The notes under the pieces were generated by a model that made no database searches, was not told the DNA's origin, and was given only the letters and a program-made list of their open reading frames with translations. From contig SXMI01000228.1 in NCBI GenBank assembly GCA_005777415.1, positions 1 through 5,999 of the forward strand: a DNA stretch of 5,999 nt, written 5' to 3'. Positions 4,522-5,999 of the stretch are shown here, piece after piece (the first letter of the stretch is position 1; each line of letters opens with the position of its first letter). The stretch is from Actinomycetota bacterium (GTDB lineage Bacteria; Actinomycetota; Acidimicrobiia; Acidimicrobiales; Microtrichaceae). The position numbers were made by a program, and so were the translations under genes.

Positions 4522-5347
4522 ACTACCGGAACTCGAGTTGCTCCGACGCGAGCTCGACCGTGACCTGAACGGCAAGAAGGTGAAGGGGGTGGAGGTGCCG
4601 GGCGCCGGTCTGGTCGTCCACCCGACCAAGAAGGCGCTGGCGACGGCCCTCACCGGGGCCAAGCTGACGGGTGTCGGTCGCCGGGGGACGCTGCTGGTCA
4701 TCGGGGTCGAGGGGGACGACCGACTGGTGGTCCAGCTCGGCGAGACCACCCGGCTCCGGCGCCAGCAGAGCAAGGAGGCCGTCGAGAAGGGCACGGCCAT
4801 GGTCGTCACCTTCACCCAGGGCGGCCAGCTCCGCATCGTCGACCCCAAGCGGCAGGCCTCGGTCGAGCTGCTCGACGACGAACTGCTGGCCGAGCGCCAT
4901 CCGGAGCTCAGGGCCCTGGGCCTTGATCCGGCGGACGAGCCCATCTCGTGGACGACCTTCGGCGAGGCGCTGCTCCGCCGGGACGAGCGCCTGAAGGCGG
5001 TGCTGATGGATCCGACCTTCCTGGTGGGCATCGGGCCCATGTACTCCGACGAGATCCTGTTCCACGCCGGCCTCCGCTACGACCGGATCGCGTCGGGCCT
5101 GAACACCCAGGAGATCCGGCGCCTGTACCGGGCCGTGGTGGAAACGGTGCACGAGGCCATCAAGTACGGTGGCACCTCGATCGGCCCGGACGGATGGGTG
5201 GGGCTGGACGGGTCGCCCGGCGACTACGGCCAGCACCTGACCGTCTACAAGCGGGACGGCGAGATGAGCCCCCGGGCCCGGGGACCCATCGTCAAGGTTC
5301 GCTACGGGAGCGGCTACACCTACTTCTGCGAGCAGACACAGGTGTAG
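4514..5347 (+). CDS. Divergent Fpg/MutM-family protein (zinc-less, recognition residues replaced)
   Basis: A 277-residue member of the formamidopyrimidine-DNA glycosylase (MutM/Nei) family at the usual mutM position between rnc and smc. The N-terminus PELPELELL keeps the catalytic Pro2 and Glu3 and the conserved Glu6. The helix-two-turn-helix region (about 148-190) is recognisable, with LKAVLMDPTFLVGIG and YSDEILFHAGLRYDR. Compared by eye with E. coli MutM, many key sites differ. Lys57 is T59 (RRGT for RRxK); the HLGM motif is QLGE (74-77); the intercalating Arg and Phe of DPRRF are K112 and Q114; and Asn of the GxGNxY loop is P175. The C-terminal zinc finger keeps one cysteine (C272) of four. 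GTG 4514 has GGGAG (4503-4507) 6 bases upstream and overlaps rnc by 8 bases. A longer in-frame GTG at 4400 lies inside rnc and is rejected. Family membership is sure; 8-oxoguanine glycosylase activity is doubtful. Confidence 0.85.
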   Translation: MPELPELELLRRELDRDLNGKKVKGVEVPGAGLVVHPTKKALATALTGAKLTGVGRRGTLLVIGVEGDDRLVVQLGETTRLRRQQSKEAVEKGTAMVVTFTQGGQLRIVDPKRQASVELLDDELLAERHPELRALGLDPADEPISWTTFGEALLRRDERLKAVLMDPTFLVGIGPMYSDEILFHAGLRYDRIASGLNTQEIRRLYRAVVETVHEAIKYGGTSIGPDGWVGLDGSPGDYGQHLTVYKRDGEMSPRARGPIVKVRYGSGYTYFCEQTQV

Positions 5348-5378
5348 CGAACCGCAGCGGGCGCCCGCCCGCGGCACC

Positions 5379-5401
5379 GGTCGGGACCGGCGGTCCCGAC
5401 C
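5379..5401 (+). terminator. Perfect 10-bp hairpin after the mutM-like gene
   Basis: GGTCGGGACC (5379-5388) pairs with GGTCCCGACC (5392-5401) around a GGC loop, starting 31 bases after the TAG at 5345-5347. It is the most stable simple hairpin in the window and is well placed to end the acpP-rnc-mutM unit. It lacks a T-run, as many high-GC actinobacterial terminators do. No convincing smc promoter is visible in the remaining 92 bases. Confidence 0.45.
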
Positions 5402-5493
5402 TCGACCAGACCACACAACTGACGACCGGTTGGGGACCGAGCGGCCCGGGGCGACGGCCCCGCCGCAGGTCGGCCGTCCGGTCCGGGAGCACG

Positions 5494-5999
5494 GTGTTCC
5501 TCAAGACGCTGCAGATCAAGGGTTTCAAGTCGTTCGCCGAGGCGGCGACGCTCACGCTGGAGCCGGGGGTGACCGTCGTGGTCGGCCCCAACGGGTCCGG
5601 CAAGTCCAACGTGGTCGACGCCATCGGCTGGGTGCTCGGCGCCCAGGCGCCGTCCGCCGTCCGCTCCCAGAAGATGGACGACGTGATCTTCGCCGGGTCG
5701 GCGAAGCGCCCCCCATTGGGACGGGCCGAGGTGGCGATCACCATCGACAACTCCTCGGGGATGCTGCCGATCGACTTCACCGAGGTCACGATCACTCGCA
5801 CCCTCTTTCGCACCGGCGATAGCGAGTATCAGATCAACAATGTGCCGTGCCGGTTGCTCGACATCCAAGAGCTGCTGTCTGACTCGGGCGTCGGCCGCCA
5901 GCAGCACGTCATCATCAGCCAGGGGCAGATCGATGCAGTCCTCACGGCGCGTGCCGAGGACCGCCGCGCCATCATCGAGGAGGCCGCGGGTGTCCTCAA
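5494..5999 (+). CDS. smc: Chromosome segregation ATPase SMC, N-terminal part (3' truncated by window)
   Basis: The first 168 residues of the condensin-type SMC ATPase, which with ScpA and ScpB extrudes DNA loops and aligns chromosome arms. The N-terminal FLKTLQIKGFKSFAEA is diagnostic of bacterial SMC. The Walker A motif GPNGSGKSN is at 31-39 with Lys37. Arg57, in VRSQKMDDVIFAGS, corresponds to the conserved arginine finger. The Q-loop region GRQQHVIISQGQID is at 134-147, followed by the RRAIIEEAAGV block that precedes the first coiled coil. The start is GTG 5494, with GGGAG (5485-5489) 4 bases upstream, and the protein begins directly with the family motif. The gap after the mutM-like gene is 146 bases and holds the hairpin at 5379-5401. 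The gene continues beyond the window edge, so the coiled coils, hinge and C-terminal ATPase half are not seen. rnc-mutM-smc is a familiar actinobacterial order. Confidence 0.96.
   Translation, partial: MFLKTLQIKGFKSFAEAATLTLEPGVTVVVGPNGSGKSNVVDAIGWVLGAQAPSAVRSQKMDDVIFAGSAKRPPLGRAEVAITIDNSSGMLPIDFTEVTITRTLFRTGDSEYQINNVPCRLLDIQELLSDSGVGRQQHVIISQGQIDAVLTARAEDRRAIIEEAAGVL

Noticed and set aside
3673..5040. 455-codon open frame on the - strand
   Set aside because: It lies opposite rnc and the mutM-like gene, whose family motifs are unambiguous. The antisense product is Ser-, Gly- and Arg-rich without recognisable motifs.
5402..5430. TCGACC as a -35 element for smc
   Set aside because: No TAnnnT-like hexamer lies at a suitable distance (ACCGGT at 17 bases), so no promoter is called.
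5430..5822. 130-codon + strand frame overlapping smc
   Set aside because: It is a frame-shifted shadow of smc; the 5494 frame carries Walker A and the other SMC motifs.
1..5999. Mobile element, CRISPR, tRNA, phage or defence system
   Set aside because: No transposase, integrase, regularly spaced repeats, cloverleaf or abrupt composition change was seen; all genes are conserved housekeeping genes in one orientation.

Overview
The window is a high-GC chromosomal housekeeping locus in which every recognisable gene is on the + strand. The order is recG (3' end) - rsmD - coaD - SepIVA-like coiled-coil gene - DUF177/YceD - rpmF - acpP - rnc - mutM-like - smc (5' end). The very GC-rich sequence, the frequent GTG starts and the SepIVA/DivIVA-type protein between coaD and the DUF177-rpmF pair point to an actinobacterium. 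Acidimicrobiia or a neighbouring deep lineage is my best guess, but this is inferred from gene order and protein character and no database was searched.

Layout. Bases 2-403 are the C-terminus of the RecG helicase. rsmD (16S rRNA methyltransferase) and coaD (CoA biosynthesis) follow. A 101-base gap after coaD holds a possible 19-codon leader ORF that ends 5 bases before the SepIVA-like septation gene. The DUF177 gene starts inside the stop codon of that gene (GTGA overlap). rpmF (L32) comes 97 bases later, behind a GC-rich palindrome. A 274-base gap (3166-3439) carries a tandem 13-mer, hairpins and an inverted-repeat cluster. It is the most likely place for a new promoter, driving acpP, rnc and the mutM-like gene, which are tightly packed with overlaps. 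A perfect 10-bp hairpin follows the mutM-like gene, and smc begins at 5494 and runs off the window.

The genes serve core functions: ribosome assembly and rRNA processing (rsmD, DUF177, rpmF, rnc), cofactor and lipid carriers (coaD makes CoA, the donor of the ACP prosthetic group), septation, DNA repair (recG, mutM-like) and chromosome organisation (smc).

There is no mobile element, CRISPR array, tRNA or rRNA. Two observations stand out. The Fpg/MutM-family protein keeps the catalytic N-terminus but has lost nearly all the canonical lesion-recognition residues and three of the four zinc-finger cysteines. rnc has no ATG, GTG or TTG codon upstream of its catalytic signature, so it probably starts at a non-standard codon: CTG overlapping the acpP stop, or ATC.
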